Source: Chrysogorgia sp. JL179-B06 (taxonomy: Eukaryota > Cnidaria > Anthozoa > Scleralcyonacea > Chrysogorgiidae). Taken from it: 64,000 bases of DNA. The translations under genes and the position numbers were made by a program. Position 1 is the first letter of the stretch, and every line of letters begins with the position of its first letter. Below the pieces are notes generated by a model. The model did not search any database. It saw nothing but the letters and a program-made list of their open reading frames with translations, and was not told the DNA's origin. The stretch spans positions 2,986,001 to 3,050,000 of the forward strand of contig JAYKKM010000009.1 of the NCBI GenBank assembly GCA_035772405.1, written 5' to 3'. Positions 1-8,393 of the stretch are shown piece by piece.

Positions 1-2832
1 AAGGTTAACATCAACGTGTTCGCCTACGAGGAAAAAACCGGCGTATACCCACTTCTCATCGGTGGCGAGTCAAAAGACACCATCAACCTGCTACTCATCA
101 CGGAACAGGGTGAAGACGGAAATGTGAACTCACATTACGCGTGGATTAAGAACATGAGTCGGCTACTGTCTAGCACGAAAAGCAAACATGCACACGCGAC
201 CTTCTTCTGTTTTAGATGTATGAACAGTTTCACCAGTAACGAAGTCCTAGAGAAACACATCGAACGTTGTTCGAGCGTGGACAGTATCAAGACCGAAATG
301 CCAAAAGAGGGGAGCTTCATAAAGTTTGATAACGTCTATAAGACACAAGACGTACCGTTCGTAGTCTACGCAGATTTCGAGAGCTTCATAGAGCCTATCG
401 ACAACTGTGTCAACAACCCGGTGGCTAGCTCGACGACCAAATACCAACACCACACACCGTCCGGATTTTGTTTTCACCTGAAGTGTTTTGACGACACTCT
501 TCACTACGAAGAACCCTATCTCTACACGAGAAAAACTGAAGACGAGAACATCGGTGAAAAGTTCGTTATAGAGCTAGAAAGAGCTGTCAAAAACATCTAT
601 GACAAGTTCAAAAAGGCGGAGGACATGATCTACGGGTCAAAGGACAAGCAAGTTCACGACAGTAGCGAGACGTGTTGGCTGTGTGGTAAGGACTGGACTC
701 AAAAGACGAAAAAAGGTAATCCAGATCGTAAAGTTAGAGATCACTGTCACCTCACTGGCAAGTTTCGCGGAGCTGCTCATAGCAGTTGTAACTTGAAATA
801 TAAACTCCCGAAGTTCGTACCAGTTATTTTTCACAACTTGTCTGGTTACGATGCTCATCTTTTCGCGAAAAACCTCGGTGTCACAGAGGGTGACATCAAG
901 TGCATTCCAAACAATGAAGAAAAATATATCTCGTTCAGCAAGGACATCGTCGTTGATCACGAGACGGACAACGATGGTAAGGAAAGACCCGTCACTAGAG
1001 AAATTAGGTTTCTCGACAGCTTTAAGTTCGTGTCTTCCAGTCTAGACAAGTTGGTTAAAAACCTCGACAAGACCGACCTAATGTCAACCAAGAGAGTGTT
1101 TGGTAAAGACTTTGAGTTAGTCTCTCAGAAGGGTGTGTTTCCATATGAACATATGACCGGATTGTCGTCTCTCGTCGAGAGACGGCTACCAACTATCGAG
1201 AAGTTTGACTCGAAACTCAACAACACCGAGATTTCCGAGGACGACTACAGACACGCCACCAAAGTTTGGAACCACTTCGACATGAAAACCATGCGTGAAT
1301 ACCACGACCTGTACCTAAAAACGGACGTGATGTTGCTGGAAGATGTTTTCGAAAATTTCAGAAAGACATGTAAGACTCACTATAGTCTCGATCCAGCGTT
1401 CTATTTCACGTCACCCGGACTAGCTTGGGACGCGCTACTCAAAGTCACTGGAGTGAAGCTTGAGTTAATTACCGACGTAGACATGCTCTTGATGTTAGAA
1501 GCCGGAATCCGTGGCGGGGTTAGCACCATCACCAAAAGACACGCCGTTGCTAACAACAAGTTCATGGATCACGTCAATAGTGAGGAACGAACCGGAGACT
1601 CGCTATACAACCCTTCGAAACCAAGCGTGTTTTTACCAGACTTGGACAATAACAACCTGTACGGCGGTGCGATGTGCGAGTCACTACCAACCCACGGTTT
1701 CAAGTGGATGACAGAAGACCAGCTCGAGAACTGGAGAGACATGCCATGCATTCTAACAGTGGACTTGGAATATCCAGAAGAACTCCACGACCTTCATAAC
1801 GACTATCCACTAGCACCCGAGAGAGTCATGGTTAACGGTGTCGAGAAGCTCATCCCGAATTTGAACAACAAGACCAACTACGTGCTCCATAAGAAAAATC
1901 TCGAGATGTACATCAGGCTAGGTTTGAAACTCACGAAAGTTCATCGTGGTATCACGTTCGAAGAGAGTCGGTGGATGAAGTCGTACATCGACCTCAACAC
2001 CCAGCTTAGGACTAAGGCGAAGAATGAGTTTGAAAAGGATTTTTTCAAGCTTATGAACAACAGTGTCTTCGGGAAAACCATGGAAAATATTCGTAACAGG
2101 GTTGACATTCAGCTAGTCACCACGGAGGAGAAGATGAGAAAACTAGTCGCTAAGCCTAACTACCAGCACAGAACGATCTTCGACGAGAACTTGGTTGCCG
2201 TTCACATGAAGAGAACTAAAGTGGTTTTCAACAAGCCCGTCTATCTCGGGATGTCTATACTCGACATTAGCAAGACGATCATGTACGAATTTCACTATGA
2301 CTATATCAAACCAAAATACGGAGACAAGGCGACGTTGCTTTTCACCGACACGGACAGTCTCATGTACGAAATTTTCACAGATGACTTCTACGACGACATA
2401 GCCGACGATGTTGAAAAGAGGTTTGACACGTCTGGTTACATGAGCAACCACCCTAGTCGTATCCTAATAGGTCGTAACAAGAAAGTGGTTGGACTAATGA
2501 AAGATGAGCATCATGGCGAGCAGGTTCTAGAATTTGTTGGTCTCAGATCCAAGCTCTACGCTCTTAGAACACTACGAGGAGACCAGAAAAAATGTAAAGG
2601 AGTTAAAAAAGGCGTGGTTGACAAAGACATCAAGTTCTTCGACTACCTCAACTGCCTGCTCAACGGGGTGTCTATCTACAAGACTATGAACGTGTTTAGA
2701 TCACACAAGCACGAGATCTACACTGAGGCTGTCAACAAGAAAGCCTTGAGTTCTAACGACGACAAGCGACATATCTTGCCTGACGGTATTAACACGCTGG
2801 CTTTGGGACACTTTAGAATTGAGAGGGAGTAG
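1..2832 (+). CDS. Protein-primed family B DNA polymerase, Polinton/Maverick type, 5' end outside window
   Basis: Replicative polymerase of a virus-like Polinton element. The frame is open from base 1, and by comparison with the second polymerase at 4698-8291 roughly 260 N-terminal residues lie upstream, so no start codon is assigned. Counting from base 16, a C2H2-like finger lies near residues 65-86. Exonuclease motif I (YADFE) is near 118, exonuclease II (HNLSGYD) near 273 and exonuclease III (YHDLYLKTD) near 429. Polymerase motif A (DLDNNNLYG) is near 541, motif B (NNSVFGKT) near 680 and motif C (FTDTDS) near 776. Between exonuclease I and II sits a T4 endonuclease VII-like zinc module: a CxxC pair near 219, DHCH near 242 and a CN pair near 258. 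All catalytic residues I can locate are intact. A two-finger gene follows 32 bases downstream. Family assignment is secure; activity is inference. Confidence 0.93.
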   Translation, partial: KVNINVFAYEEKTGVYPLLIGGESKDTINLLLITEQGEDGNVNSHYAWIKNMSRLLSSTKSKHAHATFFCFRCMNSFTSNEVLEKHIERCSSVDSIKTEMPKEGSFIKFDNVYKTQDVPFVVYADFESFIEPIDNCVNNPVASSTTKYQHHTPSGFCFHLKCFDDTLHYEEPYLYTRKTEDENIGEKFVIELERAVKNIYDKFKKAEDMIYGSKDKQVHDSSETCWLCGKDWTQKTKKGNPDRKVRDHCHLTGKFRGAAHSSCNLKYKLPKFVPVIFHNLSGYDAHLFAKNLGVTEGDIKCIPNNEEKYISFSKDIVVDHETDNDGKERPVTREIRFLDSFKFVSSSLDKLVKNLDKTDLMSTKRVFGKDFELVSQKGVFPYEHMTGLSSLVERRLPTIEKFDSKLNNTEISEDDYRHATKVWNHFDMKTMREYHDLYLKTDVMLLEDVFENFRKTCKTHYSLDPAFYFTSPGLAWDALLKVTGVKLELITDVDMLLMLEAGIRGGVSTITKRHAVANNKFMDHVNSEERTGDSLYNPSKPSVFLPDLDNNNLYGGAMCESLPTHGFKWMTEDQLENWRDMPCILTVDLEYPEELHDLHNDYPLAPERVMVNGVEKLIPNLNNKTNYVLHKKNLEMYIRLGLKLTKVHRGITFEESRWMKSYIDLNTQLRTKAKNEFEKDFFKLMNNSVFGKTMENIRNRVDIQLVTTEEKMRKLVAKPNYQHRTIFDENLVAVHMKRTKVVFNKPVYLGMSILDISKTIMYEFHYDYIKPKYGDKATLLFTDTDSLMYEIFTDDFYDDIADDVEKRFDTSGYMSNHPSRILIGRNKKVVGLMKDEHHGEQVLEFVGLRSKLYALRTLRGDQKKCKGVKKGVVDKDIKFFDYLNCLLNGVSIYKTMNVFRSHKHEIYTEAVNKKALSSNDDKRHILPDGINTLALGHFRIERE

Positions 2833-2864
2833 TCTCGCGTCTCATTTAAAGAGACACACTAAAA

Positions 2865-3116
2865 ATGAGTCACGTTGCGAAAACTAGGATGTATGTCGAC
2901 CTAACCGTTAGAAACTGTGAGAAGTGTGACTACAGCGGGTCGGTCACCGGGATGAGACTTCACTTGAAGTTGAGACATAACAGGGTTACGCAAGGAGAGA
3001 CAATCCAAACCACACGACACTGTGGTGTTTGCAACATCACAGTTCCAGGTAACGTAAAAGAGCTGGAGCGTCACGTGAATGTTTACCACAAAGGAATATC
3101 AGCGGGCACTCGTTGA
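2865..3116 (+). CDS. Small protein with two C2H2-like zinc fingers
   Basis: An 83-residue basic protein with two Cys2His2-type fingers. The first runs from CEKC near residue 18 to a histidine pair near 34-38. The second runs from CGVC near 53 to a histidine pair near 70-75. It starts 32 bases after the polymerase stop codon on the same strand, so the two probably form one transcription unit of the virus-like element. A nucleic-acid-binding or regulatory role is the natural guess. It could equally be a detached zinc-finger module of the kind found at the N-terminus of these polymerases. The ATG is preceded by an A-rich context (CTAAAA), and no alternative upstream start exists in the gap. Confidence 0.7.
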   Translation: MSHVAKTRMYVDLTVRNCEKCDYSGSVTGMRLHLKLRHNRVTQGETIQTTRHCGVCNITVPGNVKELERHVNVYHKGISAGTR

Positions 3117-3188
3117 ACTTACCACGACTAAGAACTTTTTTTTTTTAAAAAACAAAACCAAAATGGTTTTGCTTTTGACTTTTTGAAA

Positions 3189-3275
3189 CACGTGGTGAAA
3201 TAATTTTGGAACACGTGGACAAATAATTTTGGGAACACGTGGTGACACCATCTTGGAATAATTTTGGAACACGTG
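3189..3275. repeat. Four spaced CACGTG motifs in a degenerate direct repeat
   Basis: CACGTG palindromes occur at 3189-3194, 3212-3217, 3236-3241 and 3270-3275, each within a GGAACACGTGG-like core followed by AATAATTTTGG. Spacing is 23, 24 and 34 bases. They lie between the end of the zinc-finger gene and the small-gene cluster starting at 3423. CACGTG is the canonical E-box bound by host bHLH factors, so the array may be an enhancer or promoter of the downstream cluster. It may also be only a decayed tandem repeat. Confidence 0.5.
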
Positions 3276-3327
3276 GGTTTTGGTTGGATTTTTGGCGGGA
3301 TTTCTGGCTATTTTCTCGAAGGTAGTT

Positions 3328-3367
3328 GCCGGTTCTGGCTATTTTTTCAGAAATAGCTAGAACCGGC
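3328..3367. repeat. Short hairpin with 17-bp arms
   Basis: Arms at 3328-3344 and 3351-3367 pair at 16 of 17 positions around a six-base loop. The structure stands 3' of the polymerase/zinc-finger pair and 55 bases before the next gene. It could shape the 3' end of upstream transcripts or mark a junction between two elements. Confidence 0.7.
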
Positions 3368-3422
3368 ACTTACTTACTACTCAGCGTTAGACACATTTGA
3401 TTCTTGAACAAAACACACGACA

Positions 3423-3665
3423 ATGTATATGACTGCGATCGATCGAAAAGAACTTATGAACGAATTGTACGATGCGCTACTTGTTACGACTGGTGCTGTG
3501 GCAGTGAGTATGATTTCGAAAAAGGCTTTGGGAGAACCATTGGGAACACCAGAGACAGTGAAAGGCACAGTGAAACTTGCTGCAGCTGTTGGTGCAGGAA
3601 CGTTGTTAGTAAAATGGATGCAATCGAAAAAGTGGATACCGACAGATCCATTCAAATCAACGTAA
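3423..3665 (+). CDS. Small hydrophobic protein of the replication cluster
   Basis: An 80-residue protein with an N-terminal polar segment and two hydrophobic stretches (residues about 18-30 and 50-65), the second being glycine/alanine-rich. It probably associates with membrane. It is the first of three consecutive short genes leading to the zinc-ribbon gene and the complete polymerase. The next start codon lies four bases after its stop, which argues for one transcription unit and for both reading frames being real. I do not recognise a named family. Small membrane proteins are common in virus-like elements, and a virion or membrane role is possible but unproven. Confidence 0.6.
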   Translation: MYMTAIDRKELMNELYDALLVTTGAVAVSMISKKALGEPLGTPETVKGTVKLAAAVGAGTLLVKWMQSKKWIPTDPFKST

Positions 3666-3669
3666 GTTA

Positions 3670-3936
3670 ATGGCGAGTGTTGTGGCTGGAGGGATTTTTA
3701 ATGCAGTGGCTTTTGCAGGCGCTGGCTTTATGTTTTCGAAGTTTAATCACACAGGCTATGAGGCTGAGATGAAAAGACACAACCATGCGTTGGAACAGCT
3801 AGCCAGTGCGAAAGAAGTGTGGTATGAGAATGAGGTCGCTAAGAAAGATAAGATCCAACGTTTGCGACAACGGCTCTCTGACGCTAATGCTGACATCAAT
3901 GACACAAACCACGCGTTGGAAGAACTTAGAATATGA
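3670..3936 (+). CDS. Small protein with N-terminal membrane segment and coiled coil
   Basis: An 88-residue protein. Residues 1-22 are hydrophobic and glycine-rich, like a signal anchor. Residues 30-88 are strongly charged with heptad-like spacing and predicted by eye to form a coiled coil. The start lies four bases after the preceding stop. The single anchor plus coiled-coil tail suggests a membrane-bound oligomer. No enzymatic motif is visible and the function is unknown. Confidence 0.6.
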   Translation: MASVVAGGIFNAVAFAGAGFMFSKFNHTGYEAEMKRHNHALEQLASAKEVWYENEVAKKDKIQRLRQRLSDANADINDTNHALEELRI

Positions 3937-3945
3937 CCATACGTA

Positions 3946-4098
3946 ATGACCATACGGTACAGCGGACGAGTGTTCACTGACCTCCCGAAGATTGCGGATT
4001 ACTACCAACCGAGTGCGGAAATGAAGGAATACCAATTATTGTTTGTTAGCGCGCTAGGCTTGGGCAGTGGAATAGCGGTATGGGTACTAGTTCGGTAA
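3946..4098 (+). CDS. Very small tail-anchored protein
   Basis: A 50-residue reading frame between the coiled-coil gene and the zinc-ribbon gene. The N-terminal half is polar, and the C-terminal 20 residues (from LLFVSALG to VWVLVR) form one clear membrane segment. Start and stop fit tightly: it opens 9 bases after the previous stop and closes 24 bases before the next ATG. The gene is supported mainly by this packing and by the membrane tail, as it is too short for composition to be decisive. Confidence 0.45.
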   Translation: MTIRYSGRVFTDLPKIADYYQPSAEMKEYQLLFVSALGLGSGIAVWVLVR

Positions 4099-4122
4099 AA
4101 AAATGTTGGAGTAGTATAAGCG

Positions 4123-4701
4123 ATGGACAAACTTATGAGGCAGATGAGTTATGGCTTGACAATTGACGAGATCGCAAGTGAGACGCAAACTGAGTGTGGA
4201 GACACCTTCAGAATTTACTACTGCTCGGATTGTGACGTTGTGAAAAACGTAAGTGACTGCGGTGGGTATGCGTGTCCAAAGTGTGGCGACATCGAATGGG
4301 GCTACATTCAGAGTTATGGTGACATGAGACTCACGCGACTAAAAAGCGTTCACAAACGGTCTTGGTGGATGGGGAGGAGACTACGGAACGTTGTGAAGGG
4401 TGAGCACCTTGAGTTGATAAAAGAGGACTTCTTGAAAGTTGTCAATGTGCTGCACTCATGCAATTTGATAAAGGGTAGAAATGTTAGCAGATATGGATAC
4501 TACATTATTAGGTTGTGTCATAGAAGACAACTCGAGACACTCAAGAAGGTGCTTGACCTCAAAGACGGGAAGGTGAAAGATAAGTTCGACAACAATCTGT
4601 TTGGGGTGGTGTACCCAAAGCTGGGATGGTGTGAAAGTGGTGATATTTATTACAACGAGTGGGCTAAGAAAAAAAAGTGTAGTGTAAGTATAAGCCAATG
4701 A
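4123..4701 (+). CDS. Zinc-ribbon protein, possibly VLTF3-like late transcription factor
   Basis: A 192-residue protein. Residues 34-52 carry paired CxxC motifs (CSDC then CPKC) of a zinc ribbon. Downstream is a basic helical region around residues 67-110 (RLKSVHKRSWWMGRRL) and a second helical block. This layout, a ribbon followed by an aromatic/basic helix, recalls poxvirus-type VLTF3 transcription factors, which some virus-like elements encode. I could not align it and the call stays tentative. Its TGA overlaps the ATG of the polymerase gene (ATGA at 4698-4701), so the two are translationally or transcriptionally linked. An alternative is a generic zinc-binding replication accessory protein. 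Confidence 0.5.
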   Translation: MDKLMRQMSYGLTIDEIASETQTECGDTFRIYYCSDCDVVKNVSDCGGYACPKCGDIEWGYIQSYGDMRLTRLKSVHKRSWWMGRRLRNVVKGEHLELIKEDFLKVVNVLHSCNLIKGRNVSRYGYYIIRLCHRRQLETLKKVLDLKDGKVKDKFDNNLFGVVYPKLGWCESGDIYYNEWAKKKKCSVSISQ

Positions 4702-7700
4702 GTCAGACTGTGAAAAACCCACTGACAAAAAGACGAGCGCATAAGACGAGTGTAGCCGTTGTCAATTCATTAACAGATGAAGCGACCAACGTTCACGGCT
4801 TCTTTAGAGATCAAGAGGGACAACCTGTAGTCGAAGACCTCGCACCGTCAACGCATCTGTTGGATCGAGCACTGAGAGGGTTCACAAGGTCCTATGGAGT
4901 CGAAGTAATTGACGACAGAGACATCAATCAGGTAAGTGGTAGTAGAAGTGCTGTCACTAACCTTTTGAGACGTGAGCTGGGTGAGACCAACGGAATGAAA
5001 GTGGTAGAGACAGTCAAGGTCACTTTTGAGAAAGTTTTAGAGCGTGATAAGACCACATACAAAACTGCCTACTTTAACAGCGAAACGTTCGTCGTCATTA
5101 ACGAGCATGACATCGAGGGTGTCGCCAATCGTGGGTCGGAGCAGATTTTGACGCGGATAGCTGGGTGGTTATCTGAGGGGTCTGGATGGACTATCGACAA
5201 AATAGATGCGCACTACGTCAACGTCGCTATTTACAGACCTTTGCATGGGAGTAGCTACATTGCGTTGCCAAAGGAGCTGTGCAACAGTATGAAGGGTCTG
5301 ATAAATGTAAATAACGATGATGACAACGAGTGCTTTAGATGGTGCCACCTCGCACACAAATTTCCTGTTGGAAAAAACTCTGACAGAACGTCAAAGTACG
5401 TCAAACATGTCAGTGAGCTGAATTATGACGGAATCGACTTCCCAGTCGCACTCAAAGACTACAACAAGATCGAAAAGGCGAACGATATTAGCATAAATGT
5501 TTTTGGGTATGAAGATAAGCAGCCATTCCCTGTGTACGTCTCTAAGGAAGCGCACCCTGACCATATGGACCTACTGTTGATAACTAATGATGTGGGCAAC
5601 AAGCATTATGTGTATATTCGTGACTTCAACAAATTCATGCACCGGCAGACAAAGCACGAGGCGAGAAAGCACTTTTGTAGGTATTGTTTGCAGTGTTTTA
5701 CCCGAGCGGACGTGCTCGAACGCCATGTGGAAGTATGTTTGGTCATTAATGGGAAGCAAGCTATTAAAATGCCGCAAAAAGGTGCGAAAGTGAAATACGA
5801 GAATTTTAGCAGACAATTAAATGTACCATTTGTGGTGTATGCAGACTTCGAGGCTATCACACAGAAGGTGCACACAACAAAGCTGTCAAGCGAGTGTAGC
5901 TACACAAACGCTTATCAGAGACACGTTGACTGTGGCTATGGGTATAAATTAGTTTGTTGCTACGACAATGAGTACAGTAAGCCAGTAAAAGTGTATCGCG
6001 GTGAAAACGCAGTCAATAAGTTCATTGGGGAGATGTTAGAAATTGTCAAATATTGTAAAGAGACATCTGAGAGTCACTTTAACAAAGAGATGATACTAAC
6101 TGATGTCGATAAGAAGAACTTTGACGAGGCTAAAAGTTGCCATATTTGCAGTGTTGAGTACACTGGCGCTGACGTTAGAGTGAGAGACCACTGTCACGTG
6201 TCAGGTAAGTACAGAGGGTCCGCACATCGCGATTGTAACGTGAACTTTAAGTTGACTGACAAAATCCCTGTGATCTTTCATAACCTACTTGGCTACGATA
6301 GCCATTTCATTATGCAGGAGATTGGCAAGTTTGGTCAAGACATAAACGTGATACCGAACAACATGGAGAAGTACATGGCGTTCATGCTTGGAAAAAACTT
6401 GGTATTCTTGGACAGCTTTCAGTTCATGAGTAGTGGTCTAGACAACTTGGCGAGGAACCTACCAAGGGACGCTTTCAAATACACGTCAGAAGTGTTTCGT
6501 GATGAGGGGTTGGCACTAATGACAAGAAAGGGGGTCTATCCCTATGATTATATGGACTCCTTTGATAAATTTGATGAATGCGAGCTACCCTCCAAAAAGG
6601 ACTTTTACAATATTCTGAATGACGAAGATATTACGGAAGAAATGCATGAGCGTGCTTGCGATGTGTGGGACTACTTCGACGTTGAAAACATGGGTGGGTA
6701 TCACGACCTGTATTTGAAAAGTGACGTGCTCTTGCTTGCCGACGTTTTTGAGAACTTTAGAAAGACATGCCATCGCGAGTATAAATTAGACCCTTGCCAT
6801 TATTTCACATCGCCTGGGTTGGCTTGGGATGCTATGCTGAAGATGACTGGAGTGGAGCTTGAGTTATTGTCCGACATCGACATGTTCCAGTTCGTAGAAC
6901 TAGGTATGCGTGGTGGTGTGAGCTACATATGCAACAGACATGGCGTGGCGAATAATAAGTACATGGAAGGGTATGACAAAGAGCAAGAGTCGAAGTATTT
7001 GATGTACCTTGACGCCAACAACTTGTATGGATGGGCAATGAGTCGAAGTCTACCCACGGGCGGCTTCAAGTGGTTGACTGAGAAAGAAATAGAAAAAGTT
7101 AATCTGCACGACTATCACAACAATAGTAAAAAAGGTTTACTGCTCGAGGTCGACTTGGAGTACCCAGCCCATTTGCATGACCTACACAACGATTACCCGT
7201 TGGCTCCCGAGAAGATGGAGATAACCGTTGACATGTTGTCGGAGTACTGCACAAAAATCAAAAATAAGTTTAACGTGAGTGTTGGTGGTGTGAAAAAGTT
7301 GGTGACTAATTTGATGGACAAAAAAAAGTATGTGTGTCACTATGGAAATCTGCAGTTGTACACGGATCTTGGACTAAAAATCAAAAAGGTTCATAGGGTC
7401 CTACAGTTTGACCAGTCCAAGTGGTTGGGCAAGTACATCGACTTTAACACAGTCAAAAGAACCGCAGCTAAGAACGCTTTTGAGAAGGATTTCTTCAAGT
7501 TGATGAATAATAGTGTGTTCGGAAAAACGATGGAAAACTTGAGGAAGCGTGTGGACGTAAGATTAGTGACCACTGCGGAGAAATTAGAAAAGCTTGTCTC
7601 GAAGCCGACGTTCGTGTCTTGCAAAATATTTAGCGAGAACTTAGTCGCTGTCCACAAAGTTAAAGAAACGTTGACACTAAATAGACCTGCATATGTGGGT

Positions 7701-8291
7701 ATGTGCATACTAGACTTGAGTAAAACGCTGATGTACAATTTTCACTACAATTATATTATGAAAAAGTACTCTAGCGACACCTGTAGATTGCACTTCACTG
7801 ACACTGACAGTCTGTTGTACTCAATCAAAACTGACGACGTTTATTCCGACTTTATGATGGAGTGCGAAAAGTTCGACAATAGCGACTATCCTGCAGACAG
7901 CCCATTCTTTTTTAGAGAGAATAAGAAAGTTATTGGGAAGATGAAGGACGAGTGCGCTGGAACGCCAATTGTCGAGTTCGTCGGGTTGCGCAGTAAAATG
8001 TACAGCTATTTGAAAGAGGGTGGAGGCGGCGGGAAAACCGCTAAAGGTATTAGAAAGAATATAATTAAAAAAGTGATCAGACACGAAGATTACAAAAGTG
8101 TGTTACTTGAGCAGAAACAATTGCGACACACAATGAAGACCATTAGAAGTGTCAAACATCAGCTCGGTAGTTACGAAATTAATAAAGTGTCGCTATCCTG
8201 TTTTGATGATAAACGATACCTTTTAGAAAATGGTATTGACTCCTACGCGTATGGTCACAAAAACATTGAAGTGAGAGGCGACAAACGCTGA
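4698..8291 (+). CDS. Complete protein-primed family B DNA polymerase with embedded endonuclease VII-like module
   Basis: A 1197-residue polymerase and the best preserved gene in the block. Residues 1-320 form the N-terminal region typical of Maverick polymerases, including a CFRWCHLAHKFP segment near 220. A C2H2-like finger lies near 325-346. Exonuclease I (YADFE) is near 381, exonuclease II (HNLLGYDSH) near 528 and exonuclease III (YHDLYLKSD) near 668. Polymerase motif A (LDANNLYGWAM) is near 770, motif B (NNSVFGKT) near 936 and motif C (FTDTDS) near 1032. Between exonuclease I and II lies the zinc module: CHIC near 481, DHCH near 497 and the CN pair near 513. Every catalytic residue visible is intact with no stop or frameshift. 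The start is fixed by the overlap with the zinc-ribbon gene. The protein is clearly related to, but diverged from, the polymerase at 1-2832. Confidence 0.94.
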   Translation: MSQTVKNPLTKRRAHKTSVAVVNSLTDEATNVHGFFRDQEGQPVVEDLAPSTHLLDRALRGFTRSYGVEVIDDRDINQVSGSRSAVTNLLRRELGETNGMKVVETVKVTFEKVLERDKTTYKTAYFNSETFVVINEHDIEGVANRGSEQILTRIAGWLSEGSGWTIDKIDAHYVNVAIYRPLHGSSYIALPKELCNSMKGLINVNNDDDNECFRWCHLAHKFPVGKNSDRTSKYVKHVSELNYDGIDFPVALKDYNKIEKANDISINVFGYEDKQPFPVYVSKEAHPDHMDLLLITNDVGNKHYVYIRDFNKFMHRQTKHEARKHFCRYCLQCFTRADVLERHVEVCLVINGKQAIKMPQKGAKVKYENFSRQLNVPFVVYADFEAITQKVHTTKLSSECSYTNAYQRHVDCGYGYKLVCCYDNEYSKPVKVYRGENAVNKFIGEMLEIVKYCKETSESHFNKEMILTDVDKKNFDEAKSCHICSVEYTGADVRVRDHCHVSGKYRGSAHRDCNVNFKLTDKIPVIFHNLLGYDSHFIMQEIGKFGQDINVIPNNMEKYMAFMLGKNLVFLDSFQFMSSGLDNLARNLPRDAFKYTSEVFRDEGLALMTRKGVYPYDYMDSFDKFDECELPSKKDFYNILNDEDITEEMHERACDVWDYFDVENMGGYHDLYLKSDVLLLADVFENFRKTCHREYKLDPCHYFTSPGLAWDAMLKMTGVELELLSDIDMFQFVELGMRGGVSYICNRHGVANNKYMEGYDKEQESKYLMYLDANNLYGWAMSRSLPTGGFKWLTEKEIEKVNLHDYHNNSKKGLLLEVDLEYPAHLHDLHNDYPLAPEKMEITVDMLSEYCTKIKNKFNVSVGGVKKLVTNLMDKKKYVCHYGNLQLYTDLGLKIKKVHRVLQFDQSKWLGKYIDFNTVKRTAAKNAFEKDFFKLMNNSVFGKTMENLRKRVDVRLVTTAEKLEKLVSKPTFVSCKIFSENLVAVHKVKETLTLNRPAYVGMCILDLSKTLMYNFHYNYIMKKYSSDTCRLHFTDTDSLLYSIKTDDVYSDFMMECEKFDNSDYPADSPFFFRENKKVIGKMKDECAGTPIVEFVGLRSKMYSYLKEGGGGGKTAKGIRKNIIKKVIRHEDYKSVLLEQKQLRHTMKTIRSVKHQLGSYEINKVSLSCFDDKRYLLENGIDSYAYGHKNIEVRGDKR

Positions 8292-8393
8292 AAATAGTGA
8301 ACAAACGGACTAATCTATTATTAACAGGTGGCAATAACCTAATTTGCATAACAGGTGGCAATTTTATCACGCGTGAGACACTTTTACGATACA

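Noticed and set aside
3116..3423. Terminal inverted repeat of a Polinton
   Set aside because: No matching long inverted copy was found near 8900-9190, 19650-19810 or 22240, so an element border here could not be shown.
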